DNA of 64,000 bases from Halichondria panicea. Lineage: Eukaryota; Porifera; Demospongiae; Suberitida; Halichondriidae. The stretch lies in assembly GCF_963675165.1 (NCBI RefSeq), contig NC_087384.1, positions 86,001 to 150,000 on the forward strand. The letters are read 5' to 3'. Made by a program: the position numbers and the translations under genes. Of the stretch, positions 63,161-64,000 are shown one piece after another. A model generated the notes under the pieces. The model had not been told where the DNA came from. It ran no database searches and worked only from the letters and a program-made list of their open reading frames with translations. The first letter of the stretch is position 1. Every line of letters begins with the position of its first letter.

Positions 63161-64000
63161 CTAACGATCAGTACCCTGGTGGTGGTGTAGTTCAGTCCAT
63201 TTATTGTCCTTGGTCTTATTCACCAACAGCACACCCTCCACTCCGTCTGGGATCACCTTCTCCTCCTTTGCTACCTCTATTGCCGTGTCCAGTCGAGCTT
63301 GGTTATAACACAGCACTCTCATTGGCCGCACAGGAGCACTACTCAGACCCTGGGCCTTGGACAGGATGAAATGTCGATGCTGTTTGCGAGTGGTTGTAGG
63401 TGGTGTAGACTGAAGGTCTGAGCTAGAGAGAGCAATCGCTTGGCTGGACACCGAGTCTATTTGTTCATTCAATTCAATAGGCGGGAGGACAGGAGGTGGT
63501 TGCTTTACACTCACATGGTCTTGCCTCTTACTGGATTCAATGATATCGCTGATCTCTGAGCGAACTATTTCACTAGCTTGCCTCCTAAAAGGATCCAGAG
63601 GTGTATTGTCACTCCTATACAGTGTTTTCACGGATTGTTTAGAGTGCCCACTCAGTGAAGTAGCTGAGCGACCTTGTTGCTGTCTCCTGAGAGGCTTGCT
63701 AGCTCGTCTCAACTGGTCAGGTGGTGACGAGGAATAAGATAGCGGCTTTGGGGATATGGGTGGAGTTGGCAGAGCACGTGTAGTGCCAGAGCTCTCAATA
63801 CTCGTCATGCTAGAGACTTCAAAAGGCGCAGGGGAGGAGTTAGTTCGTCGGAAATTCCTTCGTTGTGTCGTGGCTGGTGGTCTTCGTGAAATGCCCATTG
63901 GTGGTGGGTTTGGAGTGAGTCTTAGTCCTCTCAACTGGTGATACTGGGTTCTTTGTGCCTCATCAGTGTCTGAGATTACATCCGTTTCTTCGCTGCCCTG
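63161..64000 (-). CDS. C-terminal part of a proline/serine-rich protein (5' partial)
   Basis: The frame stays open to the right edge, so at least 279 residues of the C-terminus are seen; the start lies beyond 64000. Not recognised. Most of it is basic, Pro/Ser/Arg-rich and probably disordered (NPPPMGISRRPPATTQRRNF; PPTPPI-like ALPTPPISPKPL, possible SH3 ligands). The last ~85 residues look more ordered: KQHRHFILSKAQGL, then RVLCYNQARLDTAIEVAKEE and GVEGVLLVNKTKDNKWTELH to the stop. Intronless within the window. Confidence 0.75.
   Translation of the reverse strand, partial: QGSEETDVISDTDEAQRTQYHQLRGLRLTPNPPPMGISRRPPATTQRRNFRRTNSSPAPFEVSSMTSIESSGTTRALPTPPISPKPLSYSSSPPDQLRRASKPLRRQQQGRSATSLSGHSKQSVKTLYRSDNTPLDPFRRQASEIVRSEISDIIESSKRQDHVSVKQPPPVLPPIELNEQIDSVSSQAIALSSSDLQSTPPTTTRKQHRHFILSKAQGLSSAPVRPMRVLCYNQARLDTAIEVAKEEKVIPDGVEGVLLVNKTKDNKWTELHHHQGTDR

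Overview
The window is nuclear DNA of an animal. It holds 18 protein-coding genes (17 complete, or nearly so at the edges, plus one open at the right edge) and one tRNA gene. Most genes have many short exons joined by GT-AG introns. Intergenic gaps are usually a few hundred bases. The gene set (PDZ-headed myosin XVIII, adiponectin-receptor-type PAQR, KIAA0319-type membrane protein, APC7, METTL16) is metazoan. The compact layout, several orphan intronless genes and many (CA)n tracts suggest an early-branching invertebrate, possibly a sponge; that placement is inference.

Left part (1-16 kb): the C-terminal half of NADPH-cytochrome P450 reductase (+), an adiponectin-receptor homologue (-), ARPC3 of the Arp2/3 complex (+), then a long stretch with a seven-exon gene of unrecognised product (+). 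Middle (16.4-33.3 kb): one 30-exon myosin XVIII gene (-) with a tRNA-Phe gene nested in an intron and a 10-bp duplication that breaks its frame in exon 21.

Right part (33.5-64 kb): a ZMAT5-like zinc-finger protein (+), NAA35 (-), TIM10 (+), TSEN2 (-), APC7 (+), two intronless orphan genes (+), METTL16 (-), two unrecognised multi-exon genes (+), a KIAA0319-type PKD membrane protein (+), an intronless orphan (+), and the C-terminal end of a proline/serine-rich protein (-).

Most genes are housekeeping (RNA processing, N-terminal acetylation, mitochondrial import, cell cycle, actin). They do not form one pathway, but five neighbouring pairs are divergent (head-to-head), with start codons 119-344 bp apart, so shared promoters are likely. 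The repeat landscape is the most unusual part. Minisatellites and short tandem duplications repeatedly sit on splice sites and copy the exon edge or the splice signal. The window also contains a 140-bp TIR element with 9-bp target duplications, a 429-bp TIR element carrying tRNA-like boxes, a dispersed self-complementary repeat family with at least six members, and about 148 uninterrupted AC units in a myosin intron.
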